Below are positions 25,983 to 35,221 of a stretch of DNA of 64,000 nt, piece by piece. The DNA is from Bacillus_BE sp042263505 (GTDB lineage: Bacteria > Bacillota > Bacilli > Bacillales > Cytobacillaceae). The stretch's first letter is position 1; each line of letters starts with the position of its first letter. Location: positions 1 through 64,000 of the forward strand of contig NZ_JBHKFI010000007.1 in NCBI RefSeq assembly GCF_042263505.1. The letters are read 5' to 3'. Below the pieces are notes generated by a model. The model was not told where the DNA came from. It made no database searches and saw only the letters and a list, made by a program, of their open reading frames with translations. A program made the translations under genes and the position numbers.

Positions 25983-27902
25983 ATGGATGATTTAAATTTA
26001 AAAGCACTATTTTTGGGAAGTAACGGTGAGAATGTTGATTTATTTAAAAATTCATTATCAAAATTAGTAGATGAACACGTTGGTTGGCGTAAAAACTATC
26101 AACCTGAAGACTTACCAATTATTAAACCAAAAGATATGAGATCTGAAAGCTTCCAAGGAACTATTGATAGAGTAGATAATGTATTGAATGAATTATCAAC
26201 AAAAATTCGAGCTAACTCAGTACCTTGGCATTCTTTACGTTATTGGGGCCATATGAATTCAGAAACCTTACTTCCAGCAATTATTGCTTATACTTATGGA
26301 ATGTTATGGAATGGTAATAACGTAGCATATGAGTCATCTCCAGGAACATCCCAAATGGAAGAAGAAGTTGGATTAGATTTTGCGAAACTTATGAGCTATC
26401 CAGAAGGAAAAAGCTGGGGACATATCTGTGCTGATGGAACAATTGGAAATATTGAAGGACTTTGGTACGCACGTAATATGAAGTCTATTCCATTTGCAAT
26501 TAAAGAAGTTGCACCAGATTTAGTTAAAGATAAGAGTGAATGGGAATTATTGAATATGTCCGTTCAAGAAACCTTAGACCTTATTGCGGCAATTCCAGAA
26601 AAAATTGAGGACATTAAAGCCCATTCTGCTCGTAGTGGTAAGAATATCCAAAAATTAGGTAAATGGATAATTCCACAAACAAAGCACTATTCCTGGATTA
26701 AGGCTGCTGATATCGTCGGTATCGGTCATGAAAATGTTGAACAAATTGATATTGATGAACATTATCGAATGGATATTGACAAATTAGAAGCTAAAATTCG
26801 CGAATTCACTGAAAAAAATATTCCAATTCTTGGCGTAGTTGGTGTAGTTGGTACCACAGAAGAAGGACAAGTTGATCGCATTGATAAAATTGTGGAACTT
26901 CGAAACAAATTAGCCAAAGAAGGTATTAATTTTTACCTTCATGTTGATGCAGCTTACGGAAGCTATGCACGCTCTATTTTCTTAGACGAAAATAGTAATT
27001 TCATTGATTATGATAAGCTTGATCAATATTATGAAAAATATCATGTTTTCACAGAAAAAAATGAATGGTTAACAGAAGATATTTATAATTCTTTTAAAGC
27101 TATGAGTGAAGCTGATTCAATTACTATTGATCCTCATAAGATGGGATATATTCCGTATTCAGCAGGCGGTATCGCTATTAAAGATATTAGAATGCGTGAT
27201 ATGATTTCTTACTTTGCAACATATGTATTTGAAAAAGGTGCAGATATTCCTGCATTATTAGGTGCTTTTATGCTTGAAGGTTCTAAAGCCGGTGCAACTG
27301 CAGCAGCTATTTGGACAGCTCACAGAGTATTACCTTTAAATGTTACTGGATATGGAAAATTAATTGGTGCAAGCATTGAAGGAGCATACAGATTCTATAA
27401 TTTCTTAAGTAACAAAAAATTCATAGTTGGAGAAAAGACAGTTGTTTGTCATACATTAACCAAACCTGATTTTAATATGGTTGACTATGTGTTTAAAGAA
27501 GAAGATAACTCAAATTTAGTAGAAATGAATGAATTCAATAAAGCATTTTATGATTACGCTTCTTATGCTAAAGGTGGGCTATATAATAATAGCTTTATGA
27601 CTTCTCATACAGATTTTGCTACTGATGACTATGGAAATAGTCCGTTACCATTTGTTCAAAGTCTTGGATTTAGTAAATATGAGTGGGATAAGACAGAAAA
27701 AGTAACTATTCTTAGAGCTTGTGCCTTATCACCATATGCATGTGAAAAAGAAGTATTTGATGAATATGCAGCAAAAATAGAAAAAGCAATTCAAGAAAAG
27801 TTAGAAGCAATCTATAGTGATAAACAAGAAGATGAAATGTATAAACGCTTGTTCAAAGAATTATCACAAGAAAAAGAAGAAGAATTGGTTTATGTCAAAT
27901 AA
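25983..27902 (+). CDS. tdcA: Tyrosine decarboxylase (PLP-dependent)
   Basis: A 639-residue group II decarboxylase; the size matches bacterial tyrosine decarboxylases (620-635), longer than glutamate or aromatic enzymes of other groups. The PLP-binding Lys386 is in TIDPHKMGYIPYSAGG, with the Asp322 of LHVDAAYGS pairing to the ring nitrogen. The N-terminal RYWGHMNSET and NVAYESSPGTSQMEEEVG segments are typical of the enterococcal/lactobacilli enzyme. It converts tyrosine (and possibly phenylalanine) to tyramine and CO2, consuming a proton and raising pH. ATG is preceded by AAGGAGAGC. It is 137 bp downstream of the antiporter gene and probably co-transcribed. Its 3' end is duplicated in the following intergenic repeats. 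Confidence 0.93.
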   Translation: MDDLNLKALFLGSNGENVDLFKNSLSKLVDEHVGWRKNYQPEDLPIIKPKDMRSESFQGTIDRVDNVLNELSTKIRANSVPWHSLRYWGHMNSETLLPAIIAYTYGMLWNGNNVAYESSPGTSQMEEEVGLDFAKLMSYPEGKSWGHICADGTIGNIEGLWYARNMKSIPFAIKEVAPDLVKDKSEWELLNMSVQETLDLIAAIPEKIEDIKAHSARSGKNIQKLGKWIIPQTKHYSWIKAADIVGIGHENVEQIDIDEHYRMDIDKLEAKIREFTEKNIPILGVVGVVGTTEEGQVDRIDKIVELRNKLAKEGINFYLHVDAAYGSYARSIFLDENSNFIDYDKLDQYYEKYHVFTEKNEWLTEDIYNSFKAMSEADSITIDPHKMGYIPYSAGGIAIKDIRMRDMISYFATYVFEKGADIPALLGAFMLEGSKAGATAAAIWTAHRVLPLNVTGYGKLIGASIEGAYRFYNFLSNKKFIVGEKTVVCHTLTKPDFNMVDYVFKEEDNSNLVEMNEFNKAFYDYASYAKGGLYNNSFMTSHTDFATDDYGNSPLPFVQSLGFSKYEWDKTEKVTILRACALSPYACEKEVFDEYAAKIEKAIQEKLEAIYSDKQEDEMYKRLFKELSQEKEEELVYVK

Positions 27903-28305
27903 AAATAGTTGTTTATCTTTGTAAAGAATTAAGTTTAAGAAAATATCATTGGTCACATCCAAAAATAATTAATTTCCTCTGAAAAGTTATTAAATAAAAA
28001 AAGGATGTGTCCTAAAAGAATGAACAAGAAGAATTGGTTTATGTCAAATAAAATTTATTGTTCATCTTTGTAAAGAATTAAGTTTAAGAAAATATCATTG
28101 GACACATCCGACAATAATTTATTTTACCTCTATTAAGCTATTAGATTACGGAAAGATGTGTCCAAAAAAGTAAAGAAAAAATAAATAATTATTAAAATAG
28201 CACCTTTCCTTGTAAAAATGAGTTCATAAAAACATCATTGGACACATCCTAGGAATAATTTATTTTTCCTCAAAAAATAATTAAATTCAAGGGATGTGTC
28301 TAATA
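27903..28305 (+). repeat. Three tandem hairpin repeats between tdcA and nhaC
   Basis: Three units with a period of about 140-149 bp each carry GGACACATCC (27951, 28100, 28240) and, 45-55 bp later, GGATGTGTC(C) (28003, 28155 as GATGTGTCC, 28292), so each can form a long stem. Units 1 and 2 also share about 85 bp leading into the stem. This includes GAATTGGTTTATGTCAAATA, which in unit 1 is the very end of the tdcA coding sequence. The second copy thus arose by tandem duplication of the gene's end. They could act as partial terminators or as RNA-stability elements that set the tdcA/nhaC ratio. Confidence 0.8.
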
Positions 28306-28341
28306 AAAGAAAATAACTAAAAGAGTAGAGAAGGTAAAAAT

Positions 28342-29724
28342 ATGAAAAATATTACATTGAAAGAAAGTGTTTTTCTTTTAAGTGTCCTATTGGCTATATT
28401 CGGTATTTGTATTATTGGATTTGAGTTGCCTCCGCAAATTCCAATATTAATTATAATAGGTATTATATTTATATTTGCAAAAATTAAGGGTGTTTCTTGG
28501 GATATTATTCACAAAGGAATAGAAAATGGAATTAAACCAGGGTTAATTCCTATTTTTATTTTCATGTTAATAGGTGCCTTAGTGAGCGTTTGGATTGCAA
28601 GTGGGACAATACCCACAATTATGATATATGGATTTAAAATATTATCTCCAAAACTATTCTTGCCATCAGTATTTGTAATTAGTTTCATAGTTGGTATTGT
28701 CGTAAGTTCATTTACAACAATTTCAACTGTAGGAATTGCACTTTCCGGTATGGGACAATTAATGGGATTTGATCCAGCCTTAACAGCAGGAGCCATCGTT
28801 TCTGGTGCTTATTTAGGGCACAATGTATCACCGTTAGCAGATACAACAAGTCTAGCATCTGCACTTGCAGAAATTGATATGTTTGAACATATTGCTAATT
28901 TGATGAAAACTGCTATTCCTACTTTTATTATTTCCTTAGTATTTTTTATGTTTTTTGGACATTCTAATACAACTGCCACAGGAGATGGTATAAATCAATT
29001 AGTAAATACACTCTCTTCAACTTTTCATATTTCAATTGTTACATTACTACCTTTATTAGTTATGTTTATTTTTTCATGGAAAAAAGTACCAGCTATACCA
29101 ACTTTACTGGTTAGCATCGCAGTCTCTGTAGGTATTATTTATTTAAATAATCCACATTTAAGTTTTCTTGATCTTGCAAATTTGATTCAAGACGGATATG
29201 TTTCTAAAACAGGTGTGAAAAGTGTCGATTCATTATTAACCCGAGGCGGCATCCAAAGTATGATGTGGTCTGTTTCGCTTATCTTTCTAGCTTTATCTCT
29301 AGGTGGCTTGTTAGTCGAATTAAAGGTAATAGACACACTTATAAAAAGTATTCGCAATATTGTTAATACAAAAGGTAAACTGATTCTGACTACAACATTA
29401 ACCTGTATTGGTGTAAATGTCATGGTTGGGGAACAATATTTATCAATGATACTACCAGGTAGAGCATTTAAGAAGCAGTACGACGCTATTAATCTGCAAT
29501 CAAAGGAACTTTCTAGTGTTTTAGCAAATGCTGGAGCAGCAATTAACCCTCTTATTCCTTGGGGTGTTAGTGGTGTCTTTATAAAAGGAGCTCTAGGTAT
29601 ATCCACCATGGATTACTTTCCATTTGCTATTTCTTGTATAGTTGCCTTCGTGTTAAATATTATACTCGGCTTTATTATTCCTAATAAGGAAGCCAATTAT
29701 ATGGCAACAAAAAAAGTATCATAA
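28342..29724 (+). CDS. nhaC: Na+/H+ antiporter NhaC family
   Basis: A 460-residue membrane protein with ten to twelve helices. Features of the NhaC family include GAIVSGAYLGHNVSPLADTT and the repeated-fold C-terminal half with VMVGEQYLSMILPGRAFK and NAGAAINPLIPWG. Such proteins exchange cytoplasmic Na+ for H+. In tyramine-producing clusters nhaC is the fourth conserved gene, and may help pH or sodium balance, or transport a related compound. It starts at an ATG after GAGAAGG. A symmetrical terminator separates it from the convergent tyrS. Confidence 0.9.
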   Translation: MKNITLKESVFLLSVLLAIFGICIIGFELPPQIPILIIIGIIFIFAKIKGVSWDIIHKGIENGIKPGLIPIFIFMLIGALVSVWIASGTIPTIMIYGFKILSPKLFLPSVFVISFIVGIVVSSFTTISTVGIALSGMGQLMGFDPALTAGAIVSGAYLGHNVSPLADTTSLASALAEIDMFEHIANLMKTAIPTFIISLVFFMFFGHSNTTATGDGINQLVNTLSSTFHISIVTLLPLLVMFIFSWKKVPAIPTLLVSIAVSVGIIYLNNPHLSFLDLANLIQDGYVSKTGVKSVDSLLTRGGIQSMMWSVSLIFLALSLGGLLVELKVIDTLIKSIRNIVNTKGKLILTTTLTCIGVNVMVGEQYLSMILPGRAFKKQYDAINLQSKELSSVLANAGAAINPLIPWGVSGVFIKGALGISTMDYFPFAISCIVAFVLNIILGFIIPNKEANYMATKKVS

Positions 29725-29774
29725 TTATTGAAATATATTATTTTTTATTTTAAATAAAAACTTTTTTAGCTTTT

Positions 29775-29823
29775 ACAAAAAGGTCCGCAGAAATATTAAC
29801 ATTATTTCTGTCGACCTTTTTGT
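29775..29823. terminator. Bidirectional terminator between nhaC and tyrS
   Basis: ACAAAAAGGTC and GACCTTTTTGT form the base, with a further CAGAAAT/ATTTCTG stem above it. Both strands end in a T tract. Confidence 0.85.
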
Positions 29824-29889
29824 ATTTTCTAGTGTAAAGAAAAAATATTGACGAAAAATATTAATCGCAAATTCAAAAGAAAGAATTGA

Positions 29890-31155
29890 TTAATCTGTTA
29901 ATCTTACAAGATTGTTGTTTTTCTTACCTTTACGAACGATAATAAACCTTCCTCCTATGGAGCTTTCCATAGTGATATCTGCATTGATATCATTAACTCG
30001 ATCACCGTTTATTGAAATGGCACCGTTACTAACATCTTCTCGTGATTGACGTTTAGATGGTTCAAGACCTATATCTACAAGCCAATCAACAATATTTTTT
30101 GATTCCTTTGATGCATGGAATGTAGGCATATTTTTAAAACCTATCTCAATTTCATCTGCGGTCAATGATTTAATGTCTCCATTAAATAATGCGTCTGAAA
30201 TTTTTAATGCTTGGTCTAATGCGTCTTCTCCATGTACAAACTTTGTAACTTCAAACGCAAGTACCTTTTGTGCCCAACGTTTATGAGGCTCAGTTCTCAC
30301 TTTTACTTCTAAATCATGAATTTCCTCTTTTGATAAGAAGGTAAATAGCTTTAGAAATTTAATAACATCTAGATCATCAGTATTTAACCAGAATTGGAAG
30401 AACTCATATGGAGTTGTTTTTTCTGGATCTAACCAAATAGCTCCGCCTGCGGTCTTACCAAACTTGGTTCCATCAGCCTTTAATAGTAATGGGATGGTTG
30501 TTCCAAATGCTTTTGCTTCTGGACCTTCTTTTTTACGAATAAAATCAATTCCAGCTGTAATATTGCCCCATTGATCACTTCCGCCTATTTGCATTTGTAC
30601 ATCCAATTCTTTAAATAGATGGTGGAAATCTAGGGATTGCAGGATTTGGTATGAAAACTCTGTAAAAGATATACCTTTATCCAAGCGACTAGCCACAACA
30701 TCTTTGGCTAACATACTATTAACACCAAAGTGTTTTCCGTAATCGCGTAAAAAATCAATTATATTGATCTTATGAGTCCAATCATAGTTATTTACAAATA
30801 TTAATGGATTAGGAGCGTTATCAGAGTTAAATATTTTGTTCATTTGTTTAGTAAGTTTTTCAACATTATGTTGAACGGTCTCTAATGTTTGTAATTGACG
30901 TTCTGTTGTGCGCCCACTTGGATCCCCAATTGTTCCTGTTGCCCCTCCAATCAAAATAACTGGATGGTGGCCATGCATTTGGAAACGTTTCATCATAACA
31001 AAAGGTAATAAGTGGCCAATATGCATGCTATCACCGGTTGGGTCGATACCACAGTATAAGTATATTGATTTCTCTTCTACTAGTTTGTGTATCCCTTCGG
31101 CGTCCGTTTGTTGGTTAATTGCGCCTCTCCATTCTAATTCGTCAATAATATTCAT
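29890..31155 (-). CDS. tyrS: Tyrosyl-tRNA synthetase
   Basis: A 421-residue class I synthetase. The HIGH motif is intact (His45-Ile-Gly-His48 in SMHIGHLLPF) and the KMSKS counterpart reads KFGKT, as in bacterial TyrRS. GGSDQWGNI is the tyrosine-binding loop, and the C-terminal 80 residues are an S4 RNA-binding domain (SREDVSNGAISINGDRV). It charges tRNA-Tyr. Its leader is a T-box, so expression rises when tyrosine is short. Its position at the end of the decarboxylation locus fits the known habit of such clusters to carry their own TyrS; whether a second, housekeeping copy exists elsewhere is not known. Confidence 0.96.
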   Translation of the reverse strand: MNIIDELEWRGAINQQTDAEGIHKLVEEKSIYLYCGIDPTGDSMHIGHLLPFVMMKRFQMHGHHPVILIGGATGTIGDPSGRTTERQLQTLETVQHNVEKLTKQMNKIFNSDNAPNPLIFVNNYDWTHKINIIDFLRDYGKHFGVNSMLAKDVVASRLDKGISFTEFSYQILQSLDFHHLFKELDVQMQIGGSDQWGNITAGIDFIRKKEGPEAKAFGTTIPLLLKADGTKFGKTAGGAIWLDPEKTTPYEFFQFWLNTDDLDVIKFLKLFTFLSKEEIHDLEVKVRTEPHKRWAQKVLAFEVTKFVHGEDALDQALKISDALFNGDIKSLTADEIEIGFKNMPTFHASKESKNIVDWLVDIGLEPSKRQSREDVSNGAISINGDRVNDINADITMESSIGGRFIIVRKGKKNNNLVRLTD

Positions 31156-31180
31156 GTCTTTTCACTCCTTTTTATGATAT

Positions 31181-31430
31181 AAAAAAACGCCCCTATGTCA
31201 TATAGACATAGGGACGATTATTTTAACCGTGGTACCACCCTAATTTGCATTAACAGTAACCATAAACATATTAATGCAGCTCATTTACGATATATATCGG
31301 ATTGTTAGTCCGCTTAGCATTACCTAAGAAACTCGAGAGTGTAATTTGCGAATTTGTTTGTGCTAAGTTCCATCAACCCTTAGCTTTCTAAGTAACAGTG
31401 ACAAATTGCTACTTCGCTCCTTCATTGTTA
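31181..31430 (-). promoter_or_regulatory. T-box leader of tyrS
   Basis: On the minus strand the conserved T-box AGGGTGGTACCACGG lies at 31242-31228. It is followed by the terminator CGTCCCTATGTC / GACATAGGGGCG with seven T (31216-31181). Upstream, CTTAGCA and TGCTAAG close a stem I-like region; a UAC tyrosine codon lies within it at 31343-31341, a candidate specifier. Uncharged tRNA-Tyr would stabilise the antiterminator and permit tyrS expression. Confidence 0.9.
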
Positions 31431-31565
31431 TATAATATTAAATTATCTATTATTCTAATAGAACAACCAAAGCTTGTCAAGTAATAATAAATTATTATAT
31501 TAAAATAAATTAATTTAATTTTATATATCAATATTAGCAAAGTAGTAAATGATTAAATCAAATAA

Positions 31566-32348
31566 TTATATAGTAAGTAGCTCTGTCTTATCGATATATC
31601 CGGCATGATTAGACAGCCTTTTAGCTAAATGAATAATTTCACTAATGGCCTCGTCTTTTTTTTCATACCAACTATCTTCTAATAGAGTACAGTTGACTCC
31701 ACAAATTATTTCATTTTTATGATTATATACAGGGGCTGCAATAGAATAACAACCTTTTGCCCATTCTTGATCACTAATAATATATCCTAACTTTCTAGCA
31801 ATTTCTAACTGCTCCCAAAGCTCATCTATCGTCTTTATTGTATTAGGAGTCTTCCTAACCAGATCTTTTTCTTTATATAGGACTTGCAACTCATTATAAT
31901 TGTATTGAATCAATTGGATTTTCCCAGTAGCTGTTGCGTGGGCTGGATATTGCATGCCTACTTCAATTGCTACTCGGACAGTTGAATCATTTTCTTGTTT
32001 TGCTAAAAATAATACATTGGTTTCATTTAAAACTCCCAATAGAATATTTTCCTTTAAATTTTCCCTTGTTTTTAATGCTTCCATGTTAAACGATTGTAGT
32101 AAATTAAAATTTTGGAAATAAGCTGAACCGTACGCACCTAGAGCTGGACCTAAGATATAAGTATCCCCTTTTTCTTTAATAACCCATCCTAAAATTTCAA
32201 GAGTATTTAACAATGAAAACATTGAACTTTTGTTAATATCTAGAGCTTTTGAAATATCTATTAATCTGTATTTTCCAGGATGCTTTGCTATTAAATTAAG
32301 AACTAGATTTGCTCGTTCAATCGAACGCATCCAATATTTTTCTGACAT
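31566..32348 (-). CDS. IclR-family transcriptional regulator
   Basis: A 260-residue regulator. The N-terminal winged helix (GKYRLIDISKALDINKSSMFSLLNTLEILGWV) and the C-terminal effector domain with HATATGKIQL and GCYSIAAPVYNHKNEIICGVNC are characteristic of IclR. It lies downstream of the T-box tyrS leader on the same strand, separated from it by the tyrS promoter, so it is its own unit. A role in controlling the tyrosine locus is possible by proximity only. The start is ATG after GGAGCTGATC. Confidence 0.9.
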   Translation of the reverse strand: MSEKYWMRSIERANLVLNLIAKHPGKYRLIDISKALDINKSSMFSLLNTLEILGWVIKEKGDTYILGPALGAYGSAYFQNFNLLQSFNMEALKTRENLKENILLGVLNETNVLFLAKQENDSTVRVAIEVGMQYPAHATATGKIQLIQYNYNELQVLYKEKDLVRKTPNTIKTIDELWEQLEIARKLGYIISDQEWAKGCYSIAAPVYNHKNEIICGVNCTLLEDSWYEKKDEAISEIIHLAKRLSNHAGYIDKTELLTI

Positions 32349-32503
32349 GTGATCAGCTCCTATTGATAGAAACTATAATGTTAAAGTTTAAATAATACAA
32401 CCTACTAACGGCCAACGAATTTATTATAAAATGGTTATTTTTATTATATCATTTATTTAATTATGAATTAAGCGAATATTAAAACTAAATAGCGCTTACA
32501 GAT

Positions 32504-33111
32504 CTATATACTTTCAGGCAAATGATGTTTATACATTTTTAATGCATCTGTATGCTCTTTTAAAACAGTTAAAGTTTTTGGATTAGGCTTTACATAAATA
32601 ACAGGATAGTCCTTTTCATCAAATTTCTCATTAACTAAAAGGCTAATTTTTCTTCACCTATTGAAAATTGGGAATCAACACCAGTTTTGTTTCCACGAGC
32701 ATCTAAACGAATCCATTTATTAAGAGGTTTTAAATAAATAGCATTTAAAGCATGAAGGGAATATCCTTTTTCTGGGGTATCAAACAACATCAATCGCTGA
32801 TAACAGAAACCTGTTGGTATTCCTTGCGAACGCAATAGTGATGCTAATAAATTTGATTTTGCGTAGCAAATTCCTTCTTTATACTTTATTACTTCTGATG
32901 CTTTACAAGTAACTCGTTTTCCTTGAATATCCCATGAATGAGATATTTCATCACGAACAAATTCATAAGCAATTTTTGCCTTTTCAATTTCTGATTGAGC
33001 TGAGTTAAAAAGTTCCTTAATTTTCTTTTTTATCATTGGATTAGAGAAATTAACTTCATCAAATTCAAGTAAATAATCTTCTAATTGTTCAGACTCACAA
33101 ATCATTTTCAT
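32504..33111 (-). pseudogene. Transglutaminase-like protein, frameshifted near the C-terminus
   Basis: The main frame gives 158 residues with a transglutaminase-like (papain-fold) core: catalytic-type Cys in YKEGICYAKSNLLASLLRSQGIP, then a His in YSLHALNAIYL and Asp in WIRLDARGNK. It stops at 32635, right after a TTTT run at 32635-32640. In another frame the sequence continues without stops for about 45 codons (LVNEKFDEKDYPVIYVKPNP..., ending HHLPESI) to 32504. This indicates a single-base shift in the T run, or a sequencing error. If read through it would be about 202 residues. The catalytic triad is upstream of the shift, so partial function cannot be excluded. Role unknown. Confidence 0.75.
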
Positions 33112-34110
33112 TAACTATATCCACCTCATTGTGCATAATTATGTATAAATTAGAATTATTATACAACAAAATAAGGTGGTTTTAAATATTTACTGTTAAA
33201 TTATCCTGCCCTTTAGCTTAATAAGAAATATCAATATGAAACACTTTTAAATTTTTCCGGTTCTTTTTTATTATACGGTCCTCGTATATTCCAACTCGTT
33301 CTTTAGTCTGTGTAAAAAAAGGAGTTGAATGCTTGAAAGATTTTTTTATCTCAAACGGCATATTTTGTTTTAAGATAACTTTCAAGAAATTATGAATTCT
33401 ATCCTGAGCATGTTGAAGATTTTGTAATTATGTGAAATGCTATTGTGGTGAAAAAAAAAGGAGAAATTAAAAGAATTGAGTGAGGTGCCAGTGGTACTTG
33501 ATCTCGATTCTTTTTGTTGACTGAAGCGTTTTATAAAAATCTTTTACTTGAAAAGAAAGTTTTTACTAACATTCTCATTAAAGGTACTACTGATGCAGTG
33601 CTTTTTTATAGTAACTCTTTAATAGACTGGCTGCTAATTCATCATAATCATCACTTATATATAGGTAAAAATTCGAAATTTCCAAAAATCACTTACGATA
33701 AACAAATCTTTTTGCAAAATCCACTGCCTTAATAATAGAAACATTGAATTCGAGAGGGTGTCAGATGAAAGAATTAATTAAGTATGAGCTGAGCTATATA
33801 AACTGTTTAAACAGGCATCGTGATTTCGGAGGGCACTTACCTTCAATGCACTGATTTTTTGAGTATAGCATTGGGAATCGGTAAGAATTTACTTAAATAG
33901 GGAATGCCTTATGAAATTACGATATACACGATTCAGAGTTTCACATAAAAAGTCGGTTTCCAACTTTCTTTACATGGTGATTTCTGGCGGTTCCACACAT
34001 TCTTTTTTTCACTTTTATCATGTATAGATTTTTAATTAATAAAATTAGTTTTCTGGTTTTTTTAACACTTGACAACTGCTGTAGATTTGAAAGAAAGTTG
34101 TGAAGCTTTT
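33112..34110. other. Long gene-poor region
   Basis: No convincing gene is present. A stem (AAAAGAATTGAG / CTCGATTCTTTT) at about 33469-33512 looks like a terminator. A 29-codon open frame with a GAGAGGGTG site starts at 33765 (MKELIKYELSYINC...) and may be a fragment. The 72-codon plus-strand frame at 33514 has no ribosome site. The right part leads into the tnsA leader. Confidence 0.4.
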
Positions 34111-34145
34111 CCCCTTTAGATCTAATTGTCTAAAGGGGTGTTTTT
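34111..34145 (+). promoter_or_regulatory. tnsA leader hairpin
   Basis: CCCCTTT and AAAGGGG flank a short loop, followed by TGTTTTT and the ATG of the tnsA fragment. The same leader lies at 19993-20029. Confidence 0.6.
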
Positions 34146-34253
34146 ATGTCTAAAAGAAAAAGAACGTCTAAAATTAAGAAGTGGATTAAAGAAGGTCATG
34201 GCACAGGTATTGGTTCAGAATATAAGCCATGGCTAAAAGTTTTAAGAAGATGA
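34146..34253 (+). pseudogene. tnsA: TnsA transposase endonuclease, N-terminal fragment
   Basis: A 35-residue frame, MSKRKRTSKIKKWIKEGHGT followed by GIGSEYKPWLKVLRR. The IKEG-x-G-x-G-x-x-Y-x-PWL pattern is the conserved beginning of TnsA, the subunit that nicks the 5' ends in Tn7-type transposition (E. coli Tn7 TnsA has RIKEGRGQGHGKDYIPWL). It stops after the PWLKV motif, so the catalytic domain (Glu-Asp-Lys nuclease core) is lost. No tnsB, tnsC or target-selection gene follows; a LysR gene converges 41 bp downstream. It is a relic of a Tn7-like element. Confidence 0.75.
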
Positions 34254-34294
34254 TTTCTGTAGTTTGATCTCTTTCAAAATGAAAAATCTTTAAC

Positions 34295-35221
34295 TTACCC
34301 ATTTATAATTTTTAGATGAGTTTTTTCTAGCAAAAGCTCACCTCCAAACTGCTTCTGAACAAAACGAATAAACTCCTTCATAACATATGAGGTGTATCCG
34401 CCTTTTTTGGTAATTAGAACAATTTTCTCGTTGAAAATCATGTTATCAATAGGTATGCTTTTAATTAGTGGAAAATTATATCGCTCTATAATCGGTTCTG
34501 GAAGTATAGAAATCCCCATGTTAAGAGAAACCATTTCAACGATTAAATCCCACTGTGAACTAATAAAATCAATATGTGGATTAAACCCAGCTTCCTTACA
34601 TGACTTTAATATATGGTCATTAAGCATAGACTTATCATCTAAAATATTAAATGATTCGTCTTTCAGATCTTTCATGTTAACCTTTGGTTTGCTCGCCAAG
34701 TGATGATCCTTATGAACGATCAAATTGCTTCGATTTTGGACTACTGGAAAAACATCAAAGGCGTCATGAACTATAGGTAAAGCCACAACTGCAATATCAA
34801 GCAATCCTTCTAATAGTTTTTCTTGAACACTATTTACTCCATCCTCAATTAATGTAAAGGTAATGTGGGGGTAGGTTCTGTGAAAATCAGCAATTATTTT
34901 TGAAAAGTAGCAAGTTTCGATTACAGGTGGGATACCAACTCTTATCTGCCCTTTATTCAGATTTTCGACATTATAAACAGATCTCGGTAAGTAATCAAAT
35001 TCCACTAAAATTTTCAGTGCCTGTGACAAAAAAACATCTCCGGCATCTGTTAATTTAATCGTTTTCTCTGAACGATCAAACAATAATACCCCAAGTTCAC
35101 TTTCTAAACTTTTAATCATCTTGCTTAATGCAGGTTGAGATACATGTAATTTGTGTGATGCTACTGTAAAGCTTTTTTCTTTTGCAACATTAACAAAATA
35201 CCTTAGATGATGAATATTCAA
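34295..35221 (-). CDS. LysR-family transcriptional regulator
   Basis: A 308-residue LysR regulator with a clear N-terminal helix-turn-helix (FTVASHKLHVSQPALSKMIKSLESELG) and an effector domain with RVGIPPVIETCYFSKII. I chose a TTG start at 35221 giving MNIHHLRYF, since GAGGTG lies 6-7 nt upstream; the GTG at 35230 overlaps that site. It follows, on the same strand but at distance, an AraC-type regulator and CoA ligase gene, and may control the CoA-ester locus or its own unknown target. The inducer is not evident. Confidence 0.9.
   Translation of the reverse strand: MNIHHLRYFVNVAKEKSFTVASHKLHVSQPALSKMIKSLESELGVLLFDRSEKTIKLTDAGDVFLSQALKILVEFDYLPRSVYNVENLNKGQIRVGIPPVIETCYFSKIIADFHRTYPHITFTLIEDGVNSVQEKLLEGLLDIAVVALPIVHDAFDVFPVVQNRSNLIVHKDHHLASKPKVNMKDLKDESFNILDDKSMLNDHILKSCKEAGFNPHIDFISSQWDLIVEMVSLNMGISILPEPIIERYNFPLIKSIPIDNMIFNEKIVLITKKGGYTSYVMKEFIRFVQKQFGGELLLEKTHLKIING

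Noticed and set aside
27903..28305. Possible CRISPR-like array because of regularly spaced repeats
   Set aside because: There are only three units, the period is 140-149 bp, the repeats are inverted stems with similar intervening DNA, and one unit derives from the end of tdcA. No cas genes are present.
33514..33732. 72-codon plus frame in the gene-poor region
   Set aside because: Its start codon overlaps a terminator-like stem, there is no ribosome site and no resemblance to any family.
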